A stretch of 64,000 bases of DNA. It comes from Ixodes scapularis (Eukaryota > Arthropoda > Arachnida > Ixodida > Ixodidae). Of the stretch, positions 32,756 to 43,684 are shown piece after piece. The notes under the pieces are model-generated. The model ran no database searches, was not told where the DNA came from, and saw only the letters and a program-made list of their open reading frames with translations. The number at the start of each line of letters is the position of its first letter. Position 1 is the stretch's first letter. Made by a program: the position numbers and the translations under genes. The stretch covers positions 5,140,406 through 5,204,405 of the forward strand of contig NW_024609836.1 in the NCBI RefSeq assembly GCF_016920785.2, in the 5' to 3' direction.

Positions 32756-33383
32756 GTTATAGGCCTCCCGATTGCAGCTCACTTTTCACTGAAAAACTTG
32801 ATGACAGTTCAGAAAAAGTTCAAGGTAGCTACCCCAAATGCAATGTTTACTTGTGTGGTGACTTGAACTTTCCAACGATCGATTGGACTGTTCCAACTTG
32901 TTCTACTCGTGAAACCAGAGCATTTATTGAGACAACCCTCTGCTTTAACCTCACCCAAATGGTTGACCAACCAACGCGCGGCTTAAACATCTTGTCTTTA
33001 CATCCACCACCTCAATCACTTCCCTTTCCTGCTCAACTGGCCTCAGTGATCCTTGTTACAAATCTTTCTTTCCCTACATTCCCATACCGGTAGTCCTATT
33101 ACAAAACAAATTCCGGCGTATCAGCTACAGCGGAATTAACACCGGTCTCTGGTCCTTCTATGAATCCTTTTCTGAAGCCTTCTCTGCTAGATCTATTGAC
33201 GATAACTGGACCTTATACAAAAGAGAAAAATAAACTATGTAATTAATACCTTTATCCCACTTGTCAAAATTAGGTCCGATAAGAATCAGCCCTGGTATAA
33301 TTGTCAACTCGAGAGCCTACGGAATAAAAAGAAAAGACTCATCAGCTAAGTGACTGGCAACAGACATTGCTTGGTCACGCTAC

Positions 33384-35145
33384 TTGAGTGGTAACAAAGA
33401 ATATCTCACACGCTTGCGACAGATAAAAAAACACTTTTTTAATGATGACCTACCTTCAATGCTAAAAAATAATCCCAGAAAATTTTGGAGACTCATATCA
33501 CCTGAGGAGAACCCCCGTGCCATACGATTAAGGACTGACAAAGGCACACATATTCTAGAGGCTGATAACCCGATGGTCCTTAACGACCACTTCAAATCAG
33601 TCTTCACCGTTGAAAACACGGACAACATTCCTCCAGTTGGTGAAGTCGACTACCCTTTTATGGCGCCCATCTCTATCTCTGCACACGGCATTGAAATGCT
33701 TATCGATGACTTAAAAATATCTGTCTCCACTGGCCACGACTACTATATAAATTCAAAAATTTTAAAGACCACCAAAGAAATCTCTAGTAAATTCCTTTGT
33801 CTACTCTTCCAAGAATCCCTAGCCACGAGCCGAATTCCCACCGATTGGAAGATTATCCCGGTCCACAAAGATGGCGACCGCAGCCTAGTTTCAAACTACC
33901 GCCCTGTATCCTTGATGAGCGTGGCGTCCAAATTGCTCGAGCCCATCATATTCTCCCACACAGTATCTCATCTAGAAAATAACAAATTTTTTTATGAGAA
34001 GCAGCATGGTTTTCGTAAAGGGTTTTCATGCGAATCACAACTAATAGAATTTACTCACGACATTCACAGAAACATGAACCAGTACTCTCAAACTGATGCC
34101 ATTTTCTTAGATTTTTCCAAAGTATTGTTCGTCATTGCTGATTACTCGCTAAACTCTCTTCACTTCACATTGGCTCTCTTACACTTTCCTGGATACGTAA
34201 CTTCTTAACGCTACGACGCCAATACACAGTGTGCGGTAATTACCAATCTAACATGTCTGATGTAATTTCTGGTGAGCCACAGGGAACCGTGCTCAGGCTT
34301 CTTTTTTCAATATACGTGAACGACTTACCCGATTCCATCTCGTCCAAAATACGCCTCTTTGCCTGTGCTATTTACAGGCAAATCGCTAATTCCAATGATC
34401 TCATAATTCTCCAGCAAGGCCTAAACTCCATCAGTGCTCGGTGCGACAATTGGCTTATGTCACTTAATGGTTCAAAATGTAATGTAGTAACTTTCAGTCG
34501 CAAACACTCGCTATCGCTTCATTCTTTTACACAACTCAGCCCTCTCAGTCTCATGCTCTTACCTTGGTGTTCATCTCTCCGACAATCTATCCTGGTCTAA
34601 CCACATTGACGCCATTACAAGTTCTGCATCCAAAACACTGGGATACTTGAGACGCAATCTTTTCTCTGCACCCCCCCATCTTCGCAAGTTAGGGTACGAG
34701 ACATACGTTCGCCATGTACTTGAATTTGCTTCCGCTGTATGAAACCCCCACCAGAAATACCTTATCAATCAGATCGAAAGCATCCAAAATCGTGCAGTTC
34801 CTTTTATAACGTCAGCCTACTCTCGCCAAGCTAGTGTCTCCTTTCTTAAAAACTCTATCCTCTTACAACCACTTAAAATAACCGCTGCCCTTTCATGCAT
34901 CATTCATAAATCACGCTATTCTAACCCTAACGTTAACGCCCCCCTGCTTGAGCCTCCTAAGCAAACATCTCGTTGCTCAACTAACAGCCAAAGTTATAAG
35001 CGCATTTTTGGTCATACATCTCCGTTTAATAACTCCTCGCTACCACGCGCAATCATGCATTGGAATTCTCTTCCTGATCCCATAATTGCACTTTCCGACC
35101 CTACAGCATTCAGAGTAGCTGCTTTAGATTTTTTAAGTACTAATT
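33384..35145 (+). pseudogene. LINE reverse transcriptase (degenerate)
   Basis: Successive motifs are IPTDWKIIPVHKDGD, SNYRPVSLMSVASK, KQHGFRKGFSCESQL, TDAIFLDFSK, SGEPQGTVL, YVNDLPDSI and, at the C-terminus, WNSLPDPI before a stop near 35145. All are those of a CR1/L2-type RT. The catalytic F-A-D-D box has decayed to FACAIYRQI with lost bases, and SGVPQGS has become SGEPQGT. Frames change near 34140-34230 and 34600. It belongs to the LINE that begins near 28.8 kb. Confidence 0.8.
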
Positions 35146-35596
35146 AGTTTTCGTTTACAGTGATCTTCTTGCCCAGATAATGAAATGTTATATGTGCTTG
35201 GACCCTACAATTTGTATAATACATAATTTTGTTAAAGTGGTTTTTCAGTTGTGATATTGCTATCCTGTTGGTACTGTTCTTTTTTTTTTTTCTTCTTTTA
35301 AGTGTTGACTATACTGTAATTTGACCAAATCCCCCCCTTGTGTAATGTCCAGAAATGGACCTTCAAGGTATTATGAATAAATAAATAAGAATATACTTGA
35401 AAAAACAAACAGGAGCATTCGTGCAATGTAAGAAAACAAAGGAAAAATCAGTCAGAGACTATCTGATGTAATGCGTGAATACAAATCAAAAGTGAAAAGC
35501 GCAAAAGAACAATACTTCGAAAGGCTTAATCGAAGAAAGAAAACCAACTCCGAAACGTTTTCGGCAATATACGAAGGGAACCAGACAAAGTATGCA

Positions 35597-36764
35597 CAGG
35601 GGTGGAACTCATGAAATGTACTTGGGAGCAGCCACGGGAGCAGCTGAAACAGCTGTTTTGGAGCAGGTTGGGAGCAGCTAAAACTACATTCTGGAGCAGG
35701 CTAGGAGCAGCTCAGATCAGTTTGCATTGCACTTCAGCTTGTGTCTTAGACAAGCACGGGAGCAATTTCAATTGTGCTTAGGAGCAGAGATGAACATCAG
35801 TGGTTAGGGACCCAGGCAGATGGGATAACAGTGTAATAGATGCGAAAACTTGAAACTTTGTGAGCTTTAATGAGAATCAAAAAGCAAGTACTCTATGTTT
35901 CTGAAGATAGCGTCCTTGATATTTTCTGAGTGGCTTTCAGACGCTCAAGATGCAAACCAGCACTGCTTATCGCACAACCCACACGTGATTGACATAGTAA
36001 TTATATGTGCGAACCACGTGACGAGCGTAAACAACGGACATGCAGTTGCACGGAGGAGCAGGGCAACAAATTTCGAGTCTATCCTATTGTGCAACTCGAT
36101 ATCGAAGCAGCAGGCTACGATTAACGAAGTTATCGTATTTGAAGCGATAAGCAGGAGCAAGGTTAAAGTACGCCGAGCAGATAAGTAGAGCTGCTGGCCG
36201 GCAAGGTAAGAGCTGCTGGCCGGCAAGGTTTCGGATCGGACCGCGTTTCAGTTCTATCGAATCACGATTTATCTTGCGAGAATGCGGTTCCAACTCCTAA
36301 GGATGAAGTACTAAAAGGAATTTTTTGCTCATTTGCTTTCGACTGGATGACGTCCGGATCCCGGGCCGCAGAGCCTCATGCAATCTGATGCTTAACGACT
36401 CGACCTCACCTCGGCCGACTTGCCCTACCGCTTATGGTTGAAGAATATCAATTCAGTCGCAGGTGGTGTAGCGCTTAGAATCCGAGTTTTTTTTCGCGCG
36501 CTTCCGACTCTGGATAGACAGGGGGAATAAACACAACAAAGGATTGCAAGGCCGACCAGGCTAAACGCCCTCATTGTTGCCAATCGAGTCGATAGAAACC
36601 GAAACTAAGACGAAATAAAAAGTTTTTTGGCGCACGTCTTGCGATTTGGCGTATAATGGCGCGAGGTATTGGCTGTGGCGCAGTTTCTGCAACATGGCGC
36701 AGGATGGCGCAGACACATGCGTCTGGCGCAAAATGGCGCAAATGGCGCAGCCGTTCCACCCCTG
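35597..36764. mobile_element. hAT-type element with different subterminal arrays
   Basis: CAGGGGTGGAAC at the left is mirrored by GTTCCACCCCTG at the right, flanked by TATGCA on both sides (7 of 8 bases match if the ends shift by one). The left arm carries about eight GGGAGCAGC-type motifs (35628-35790). The right arm carries about eight ATGGCGCAG-type motifs (36650-36755). Subterminal repeats are known binding sites for hAT transposases. No transposase inside. Confidence 0.8.
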
Positions 36765-36903
36765 TATGCAGGAATAAACGAGATTCTACACGATACTAAT
36801 CAGGTTTTTTCCAATAATTACTGAGAAAGCAACATGTTTAAGTAATTACATTAACTCCGTCTTCTTGCCAAAACAAGCAGTCCTTTTGCGTACGCAAGAA
36901 CTA

Positions 36904-37080
36904 CAGCTGAACCTCGATTTAACAAAGTCACCAGGACTCGCTAATTATTTCGTTAAATCGGGAACTTCGTAAAATCAAGGAAGGAAGACCTCGCGCATAG
37001 GCTGCGCGGGGAATCCAACTTTGTTCTTTAAATCGGGAAATTTGTAAAATCGGGTTTCGTTAAATCGAGGTTCAACCGTG
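36904..37080. mobile_element. 177-bp Tigger-type MITE, second family
   Basis: TA|CAGCTGAACCTCGATTTAAC at the left and CGTTAAATCGAGGTTCAACC plus GTG|TA at the right. A central palindrome GCGCATAGGCTGCGC and GTTAAATCGGGAA-type subterminal repeats are present. Inserted into the second LINE. Confidence 0.85.
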
Positions 37081-38059
37081 TACCGCCGATGAAGCCATTA
37101 AACTTAGTCCATCTAGAATTCAAGCACTGTTAAGAAATAGAGATGAAACAAAGGCAAACGGTCCAGACGGTATTTCACCCCGTGTACCGAAGCAACGACT
37201 GATTTTGTTTCATTTTTATTTAATTACGCAGAGTGACCATCAACGGGACAACTGCCAGACAACCGGAAGGTGTCGTCACAAAGGATAATTCGCAAAAAGA
37301 CAAAGCAAAGCCCCATTTCGCGTCGATATCGTGCAAAATCATAGACCATATTTTATACTCAATTTCAATATATTCGATTCAACACTCAATATACTCAAGA
37401 AATGTGACAGACAACAACTCGCCATTTAAAAGTTGTTGTTTATCATTGTTCATATTCAGTACCCTTAACAACATTATCATCTATTACACATTTTATATTA
37501 CAGAGATAACTGTACATGTAACAGAAAGCAATTTTTTGTAAAAGAATGGGTTTTCGGAAAGGATTATCTCGCAACAAGGCAACTCGTAGGAGTTTACCGC
37601 GACTTGGTATCAGAGGTTGATGAGAGAGGGCAAACGGATTGTATTTTTTAGAGTCCTCGCACCCATTAATTATTATTCTATTAAACATAGATTCGACTGT
37701 GCTTAATTGAATTGAAAACTAGCTTTTTCGGTGTAGACAGTGCGTAATTTTGAATGGCAAAAGTTTGCCCTACGTTGACGTCGCGTCGGGGGTCTGTGCT
37801 GGGGGGACAGCTTTTGTTTATAGTCTAATCTTATTTAATGATACTACTATATCAGTAGGCATCTCTTCCTGTATAAGGTTGTTTGCTAACGATTACATTG
37901 TATACAGAAAAGTTAAGAGACTGATGTCACTGAGCTACAAAATGACTTGTGCCGTATTCACGCCTGGTGTTCCAAGTGAAAAACAAACTTGAATCCCCAG
38001 AAACGTGTACAGCCATATCTTAGAAAGAAAAAACTTGAAAACGAGTTTTATATAAAAAC

Positions 38060-38420
38060 ATAAATGCAAAGAAAAAGTAGAGGCTAGAAGACTTTGAAGG
38101 CATTTTTCTCCGTTCCACTTTGCGGCATAAAATTTTGTTTTAGCAAAACTATTGTTTGGTCGCGGGATAAAAGAAAGAACTTATTTATCGTTTTTCTTAA
38201 CTAAAAATTAATGGGCAAAAAAATTTCTTTTTATTTTATCAATGTTTTTTATAAAAGATCTTGAGATTTTGTTCACGACAGAAAAGGCAGAAATTGCGTT
38301 TGATTTTTTGGCGCAACGTTAACATCCAATTGAAAATTTAGTTTTTGCAGTTGCACCCTCCAGGCATTCTGCTAATGAAGAAAAACGTTGGTTATTAGAT
38401 TAGCTTTCTAACGACAGTTT
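38060..38420 (+). repeat. Unclassified AT-rich repeat, copy 2
   Basis: Diverged partner of 29480-29885, again next to LINE sequence. Blocks in common include GCACCCTCCAGGCATTCTGC and TTTTTATAAAAGATCTTGAG. Confidence 0.5.
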
Positions 38421-39217
38421 TTTCTAACGATAGCATTGTTTACAATGTCAGTGTGTTTCTAAAGATAGCATTGTTTACAATGCTATCGTTTTTATTGATG
38501 GCATTGTTTACATTGTCAGTGTGTTCCCAAAAATGACTATAATTTCCTTCACAATTCCTGTACGCAGATGAAACTTTGGATATACAGTATTTACTCGCAT
38601 AATGAATGCACTCGCATATTGAGTCCCAAAACGGGCGCCAATATTTTGCCTTTTTTTGTTTCCCTTCGCATAATGAGCGCAACTCCGATTTTCAGCTCCC
38701 CAAGTCCCGAACTGCGTTGAATGCACGGTGGAAGAAATACATTGAGGTGGTGACTCTGGCCGCTCTTCCCACGGGGAGCGAGCGACCAGATCGTGTTCGG
38801 AGCTAACCTCAAACAAGGACTCTGTTTCACCTTATGATGTACCGCAGGAAAGGCTACAAGCGTGAGCTCCTTGCTCTGGGGCACATGCCGGTGGCACAAG
38901 CTCTCGTGACTTAAGAGCAGCTGCCAACGCCATGAGCTCGCGCTACTAGCCTTCGCTGCGGTACAACGTAGGGTGAAACGAAGTGTAGTTGTTCCGTGCC
39001 GCCGCAGAGGGTGCTGAGGTGTGAGCACCGTGGATATGAGGTCTCTCTTCGGCGGCCACGGAGTCGGGGGCGTAGCTTGCTCGCCTTTTTCGCGGTGTGG
39101 TGGTGGTGTGCGGTCAGTGGCTCGCCTCATGTTTTGCTTTGGTGCTGTGTCAATCACCAATGTTACCATCGTGCACGAAGATGAGCATTAACCCGAAAAA
39201 GAAGTTATGCTATAAGG

Positions 39218-39391
39218 ATGGGAAAGACGTGCTTCGTTTCCAACTGCAATTCGGGGTACCGAAACTGCGCAGAGCGAGTGTCCTTCTTTAAAGCTCCATC
39301 GAATGATGCTCGCCTGGAGCAGTGGCGTCGTGCAATCCCGAGGGCCGATCGCAAGTTACTACTTAGTCTCCCCATCTCGTTGAACAAGTGA
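39218..39391 (+). pseudogene. THAP zinc-finger domain of a P-element-like transposase
   Basis: ATG at 39218 opens MGKTCFVSNCNSGYRNC, then RVSFFKAPSNDARLEQWRR and AIPRADRK, followed by a stop at 39389. The C-x4-C pair, the FFKAP motif and the conserved W are those of a THAP finger, the DNA-binding head of P-element transposases and THAP9. The C-terminal C-x2-H half of the finger is missing: after about 50 residues the sequence jumps to the transposase C-terminus. Length is below the usual roughly 80-90 residue domain. A nested product of THAP head plus tail would resemble internally deleted P repressors. Confidence 0.7.
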
Positions 39392-39880
39392 AGACCAAGC
39401 TTGACAGTCTAATTTCTGTCGAAGACTGGGAATGCGAAGATGTCTGGACAGAAAAGGCTCAAGAAACCAAGGCTGTGGACTGCATGCTATATTATGTAAC
39501 TGGGTTTTTGATTATGAAAATAAAAAAAAACAAGCTACACGCTGCCCTGCATGCTGATCCGCTTTCAGCATCGACAAGAACACTTCTACTGAAGCAGCAC
39601 TGACAAACGTGAAGAACAGAGGAGGCCTTATACACCCCAACAAAAACCTTTTCCAGCTACTGGAGAAAGCGGAAAAACTCTTCATAGAAAATAAAAGCCA
39701 CCAGACTGTCTACCGGGACACAATCGACAGTGTTCTTGACAGGTGCACAATTACATTTCCATGCGCTGAATACAAAGAAGAAACAACTGCCCAGTTGCTC
39801 CACTACTACTTCAGCATGTGAATGCAACAACACTGTAAGCATGTTACCATGGGTAGGAACAAACAAGCTCAAGAAAAGAA
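39388..39880 (+). pseudogene. P-element-like transposase C-terminal region
   Basis: Two successive frames (39388-39603 and 39609-39821) encode AVDCMLYYVTGFLIMKIKKN, then KNRGGLIHPNKNLF and QLLEKAEKLF. The YYVTGF and RGGLI-P motifs are typical for the end of P-like transposases. A frameshift near 39600 separates them, and a third frame continues with HYYFSM and basic residues to about 39880. The GTP-binding and catalytic middle of the protein, usually about 500 residues, is absent. It follows the THAP segment without a gap, which marks an internal deletion. Confidence 0.65.
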
Positions 39881-40169
39881 GAAATCAGCAAAGCAGCGCT
39901 CGTCTTAGTTTAAGAGCATGGGCGAGAAACACAGGATGTAGGAGATGGCGTTCTTTGGTAGTATGCAGTGAAATCAGCTTTTGTGTACATTTTAAAGCAA
40001 AAATATTTGTCGGGTATTTTTTTTACCTGTAAGACGAGGTGACACCATATTGTGAGAGTATAGATGAAAAGTGATTTATGTCTTATAACTGCTACTATTG
40101 TTTGACTTTCAGTCACTGTGTCATCATGTCAGTCAGTATGTCATCATACTGTATCATCGTTTCAGTCAC

Positions 40170-40530
40170 TATGTGATCATAAATAGGAATTGTTTCTGCT
40201 CACAAGGTTTGTATGTTCCACAGCACAAGTGTACATTGTATGTATAAACCATTTGTAATGCTAAAACCTTTATGCGCATGTAAACAATTATATAGGCCCT
40301 GCTATGTAACATTATTAGATTTTTTTTTTTTAATAAGGCAGGAAATAAGGCAGGAGCAGGGTGGAGAAAATCACCCGACCTCATATAAAGCCACGCAATG
40401 TGTGTAAACAATTTACGGAACGGTTACCAAACATGGTAATTGACAAAACATGCGAGCACGACCCAGGTGTTTACTCTAAATTATTGAAGGCCCAGTAGAT
40501 TACGCCTGGAAGTTTTATATCTATACGAGT
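40170..40530. other. No gene seen
   Basis: Spacer within the 3.1-kb TIR element, AT-rich with a T-tract near 40320. Nothing recognisable. Confidence 0.4.
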
Positions 40531-41334
40531 ATTTTTGTCACGTTGAGTCATCATCGGAATGTCCTCGTTCACAAAAAAAGAAAAAAAAAAAGAAACAGGA
40601 ACTGTACGGGGGAGAAGGCAATTTGTGCCAATGCGCCAACATAAATCCATCCTTTCACAACACAGTACACAGGGACTGAGTAAGGAATGCATAATTTCCT
40701 TCACAAGCCGTCTATACAAGCCTTCACAAGCCCCTTTATACGTGGCCGCCATCTATCCCCGTGCAAGTGAAGTGCTCTGTGCGCCGAACACAATGTGGTC
40801 GCCGCGCGAGACAGAGAGTCATCACCTAAATGTATTTCTTCCACAGTGGTTCAACTTAGCCAGCCACCAAGCCAATTTCCTTTTGCCGCCCAGCAGAGAG
40901 GCCAAGTTGAGCCAAGCCAAGCCGCTCTCGTAACGGTTGCAAGCGCAGAGTCGCAGAAGCGATCGACTGCGAAACCGGATGCACTGATGTCCACAAATGT
41001 GCCGTCGTCTGCGGTCCGCTTTCGGACAGTAAAATCGAAAAGCGGTTAGGCCTACAAATGGCCACGTCGCCCTCTGCACCGAGCGAGCTTCGTGGGGCGC
41101 TTTTCCTTTGGCATAAGGCACACTCTAAAAATGGTTAGGCCTAAGAACGGCTGAAAGCACCCTAAAAAAGATTTGCAATTTATAGAGCATGGTTACTATG
41201 GCAACCCCCAACTTTTTCATACCTTTTAAGAAGTTCAACAATAGTATAGTGGTTAGGATTGCCGTGCAGTTTGCTTAGTTCGGTGCTGTTTTATAATGTC
41301 AAGTGTAACCCTAAAAAAGGCCCCTAAAGCTGTT

Positions 41335-41575
41335 TGGGAAACACAATAAAACTCCGATTGATTAGTTGATAAAGCACGGTTACTACGGCTTGCCCACGAC
41401 CAGCTCTCATCACCCTGACATGTCATAAAAACTGATTGATTGATTGATTGATAGAGCACAGTAACTGTGGCGTGCCCACGACCAGCCCTCATCGCCCTGA
41501 TTTGCCATAAAAACTCGAATTAATTGATTGATTGAGCACGGTTACTGTGGCATGCCCATGACAAGCCCTGGGTGT
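41335..41575 (+). repeat. Tandem repeat of about 90-115 bp, 2-3 units
   Basis: Units contain TGATTGATTGAT, AGCACGGTTACTGTGGC and GCCCACGACCAGCCCTCAT. Located in the right part of the 3.1-kb TIR element. Confidence 0.7.
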
Positions 41576-41839
41576 GCCTCCGTCAGCGGTGACATTTGCA
41601 CAAAGTGTGTAAACGCGAACATTTTACCCCTCGTAATGAACGCATCCCCCAAATACGTGTCAATTTTTTCGGGAAAAAAAGTGCATTCACTATGCAAGTA
41701 AATACGGTACAGTAAATTTAATTTATATTAAGCAAAAGCCTCTAAAGTTGACCCTTTTGGGTACCCTAGTAGCACACTTTGTCCTGTGAACGTCTTTAGG
41801 ATGTCTTAATGTCCTAGGGATGTCGTGTGGACATTCAGC

Positions 41840-42595
41840 ACATTGGTCACAGGTGTCTAAACCATGACCAAAACATTGTGACAGACATATGACATGTAAA
41901 ACATGTCTACAATGCCAAAACATTGTGAACATGACCATGACAGGTGTCTAAACCATGACCAATGACATGCAAACATGTTCACAATGAAAAACATTGTGAA
42001 CGTGATCGTGACAGGTGTCTAAACCATGACCAATGACATGCAAACATGTTCACAATGAAAAACATTGTGAACGTGATCGTGACAGGTGTCTAAACCATGA
42101 CCAATGACATGCAAACATGTTCACAATGATGAAACATTGTGAACATGACCACGACAGGTATCTAAACCATGACCAATGACATGCAAACATGTTTGCAATG
42201 ACAAAACACTGTGAACGTGACCGTGACAGGTGTCTAAACCATGACCAAAACATTGTGAACATGACCGTGAAAGGTGTCTAAACCATGACCAGAACATTGT
42301 GACCATGACCAATGACATGTAAAACATGTTCACAATGACAAAACACTGTGAACATGACCATGACAGGTGTCTAAACCATGACCAAAACATTGTGACAATG
42401 ACCAATGACATGGAAACATGTTCCCAATGACAAAACATTAGGAACATGACCGTGACAGGTGTCTAAACCATGACCAAAAAAACTGTGACCATGACCAATG
42501 ACATGCAAACATGTTCCCAATGACAAAACATTGTGAACATGACCATGACAGGTGTCTAAACCATGACCAAAACTGTGACCACTAAACCTTATGGT
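41840..42595. repeat. Minisatellite of about 71 bp with a hairpin in each unit
   Basis: CAGGTGTCTAAACCATGACC recurs at about 41850, 41941, 42011, 42083, 42156, 42227, 42272, 42366, 42450 and 42548; most spacings are 70-73 bp. Each unit includes GTTCACAATG facing CATTGTGAAC across a short spacer, so each can fold. Reading frames over it are repeat artefacts. Confidence 0.9.
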
Positions 42596-42742
42596 GGTCG
42601 CGCTTATTTTCGAGTTTTGGAAGGACCAAACACGGCAACATTGACTATTGGGACGTCCTGTCAACAAACATAATTGATTAAGGCGAAAAACCGAATGCTT
42701 TATCAAAGGTCTACACTACTTTAAAGAATGTTTCTAATCCTT

Positions 42743-43148
42743 TTCGCAAAGTAACGGCATTACTAGTAACTGCAACAAGTTATAGCCTTCCGATTTCGTA
42801 ACTAACGCAGTTAGGATCTTGCCGCAAGTAACTGTAAACTTTTTAGCATAACGTGCCCATGACTCCAGCTGACACTTGTCACTCAAAATGTTTTGTAAAG
42901 TAATGGCATTACTAGTAACTGCAATGAGTTAGCCTTTCGATTTTGTACTAACGCAGTTAGGATCTTGCCACGAGTAACTGTAAGCTTTTTAGCAGTAACG
43001 TGCCCATGACTCCAGCTGACACGTGTCACTCAAAATTTTTTGTAAAGTTAGTTAACCTTTCGTAAAGTTAGCCTTTCAATTTTGTAACTAAAAGAGGATC
43101 TTGCCACGAGTGATTGTCAACTTTTTGGCGTTAATGCGTCCACCACTG
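42743..43148 (-). mobile_element. hAT-like terminal region with a 145-bp tandem repeat
   Basis: Two and a half units with GGCATTACTAGTAACTGCAA, AACGCAGTTAGGATCTTGCC and GTGCCCATGACTCCAGCTGA. At 43148 the minus strand begins CAGTGGTGGACGC, a hAT-like terminus. The opposite end was not found. Confidence 0.5.
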
Positions 43149-43573
43149 GTTCTTTTTTTTTCTTTCTTCATTTCCAATACCACTAACTCCATTTGGGGTT
43201 GTTGTAGGGTGGTACAGTTTGAAATATTACGAGCAAAGACAATATTCAATGCACAATTTGCAGGTCAGTATTCAATGCAAATAGAGAAGTCAAGAATGAT
43301 AGATTAGTAAATAACTTCAATGCAATAGATACATCGCACTTTCAAAAACAGCATAAAAATATTAGTTTACAATGAAATGCGGGTATCTACGTAATCGAGA
43401 AAGATTTTAATAAAGAGGAATGAACAATGTTTTGAGGCAGGTGGTTCTCTTCGTTAATGGTTCAGGGAAAAAAAAAAGGTTCTCGGACCAGAGCTTCTCG
43501 TGCCAGCCGACACTTGTCACTCCAAAGTGCTCTGGGAAGCGTGAGTGCAAACTCTGGGAAGTACAAGGCCTAC

Positions 43574-43684
43574 CCGCACTTGTGCTTGCCAGGAACTGGT
43601 CCAGGGCTTCCTGCTCTTCTTCGCTGCCTTCCAGGTCAATGTCTTCCAGGTCCACGCGCTGCTGCTCCGGGCACGCCTCGATCC
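43574..43684 (-). CDS. Candidate orphan coding exon
   Basis: On the minus strand TGTCCCCCAG|GG (acceptor) and GCGG|GTAGGC (donor) bound 111 bp, an exact multiple of 3. The frame is open and acidic: VDLEDIDLEGSEEEQEALDQ. The GC content is well above that of the flanks. It could be an internal exon of a host gene whose other exons lie outside the window, or an exon caught by a transposon. The Kolobok left end is only 48 bp away. No family recognised. Confidence 0.35.

Larger units (their letters stand above)
31420..33010 (+). pseudogene. LINE endonuclease domain split by a hAT element
   Basis: The first part (to 31729) contains a NIQSL-type start, HREELVAL, SDNEVL and RRGGGVL motifs and ends GVCYR. 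The second part (from 32756) continues PPDCSSLF, CGDLNFPTIDW (the catalytic D-x-N) and VDQPTRG. Removing the hAT element with one copy of its duplication restores an uninterrupted YRPP motif. This endonuclease family nicks the chromosomal target for reverse transcription. Point defects remain (for instance around 31490-31520). Confidence 0.75.
28783..35389 (+). mobile_element. CR1/L2-like LINE, near full length, degenerate and interrupted
   Basis: In order: direct repeats of a 5' region, a 2A-led ORF1 start, an ORF1 RNA-binding segment, endonuclease, reverse transcriptase, and a 3' end with GGACCTTCAAGGTATTATG followed by AATAAATAAATAAG. This order and the short repeat tail are those of CR1/L2-type elements. 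Four foreign or unexplained blocks lie inside: an AT-rich repeat (29480-29885), a fold-back element (29894-30564), a hAT element (31730-32755) and the non-coding stretch after ORF1's start. Frameshifts and a mutated RT catalytic box make it inactive. Confidence 0.7.
35395..38010 (+). pseudogene. Second LINE RT, 5' truncated and split by two elements
   Basis: Begins right after the first LINE's tail. Residues include YKSKVKSAKEQYFERLNRRK (linker before RT), KANGPDGISP, SCKIIDHILYSI, NGFRKG with QTDCIF-type residues, and the catalytic region LFANDYIVYR, where F-A-D-D has one substitution. A hAT element (35597-36764) and a Tigger MITE (36904-37080) interrupt it; across the hAT site the reading resumes directly. 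Several frameshifts. Clade is probably close to the first LINE, but no 3' tail was identified. Confidence 0.65.
38585..41707. mobile_element. 3.1-kb TIR element carrying a P-like transposase relic
   Basis: TA|CAGTATTTACTCGCATA at the left and GCAAGTAAATACGG|TA at the right are inverted. Inner blocks at 38700-38805 and 40775-40880 (GTGGAAGAAATACATT, GTGACTCT-like, TCGTGTTCGG-like) are also inverted. The TA flanks and the CCGTATTTAC end match the Tigger-type element at 55867-57053, yet the coding relic inside is P-like, which normally makes 8-bp duplications. The outer element may therefore be a different transposon that captured or hosts the P-like copy. Confidence 0.6.

Noticed and set aside
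41723..42706. Histidine/cysteine-rich minus-strand frames (HVSMSLVIVTMFW type)
   Set aside because: Derived from the 71-bp minisatellite; frames shift with unit length.
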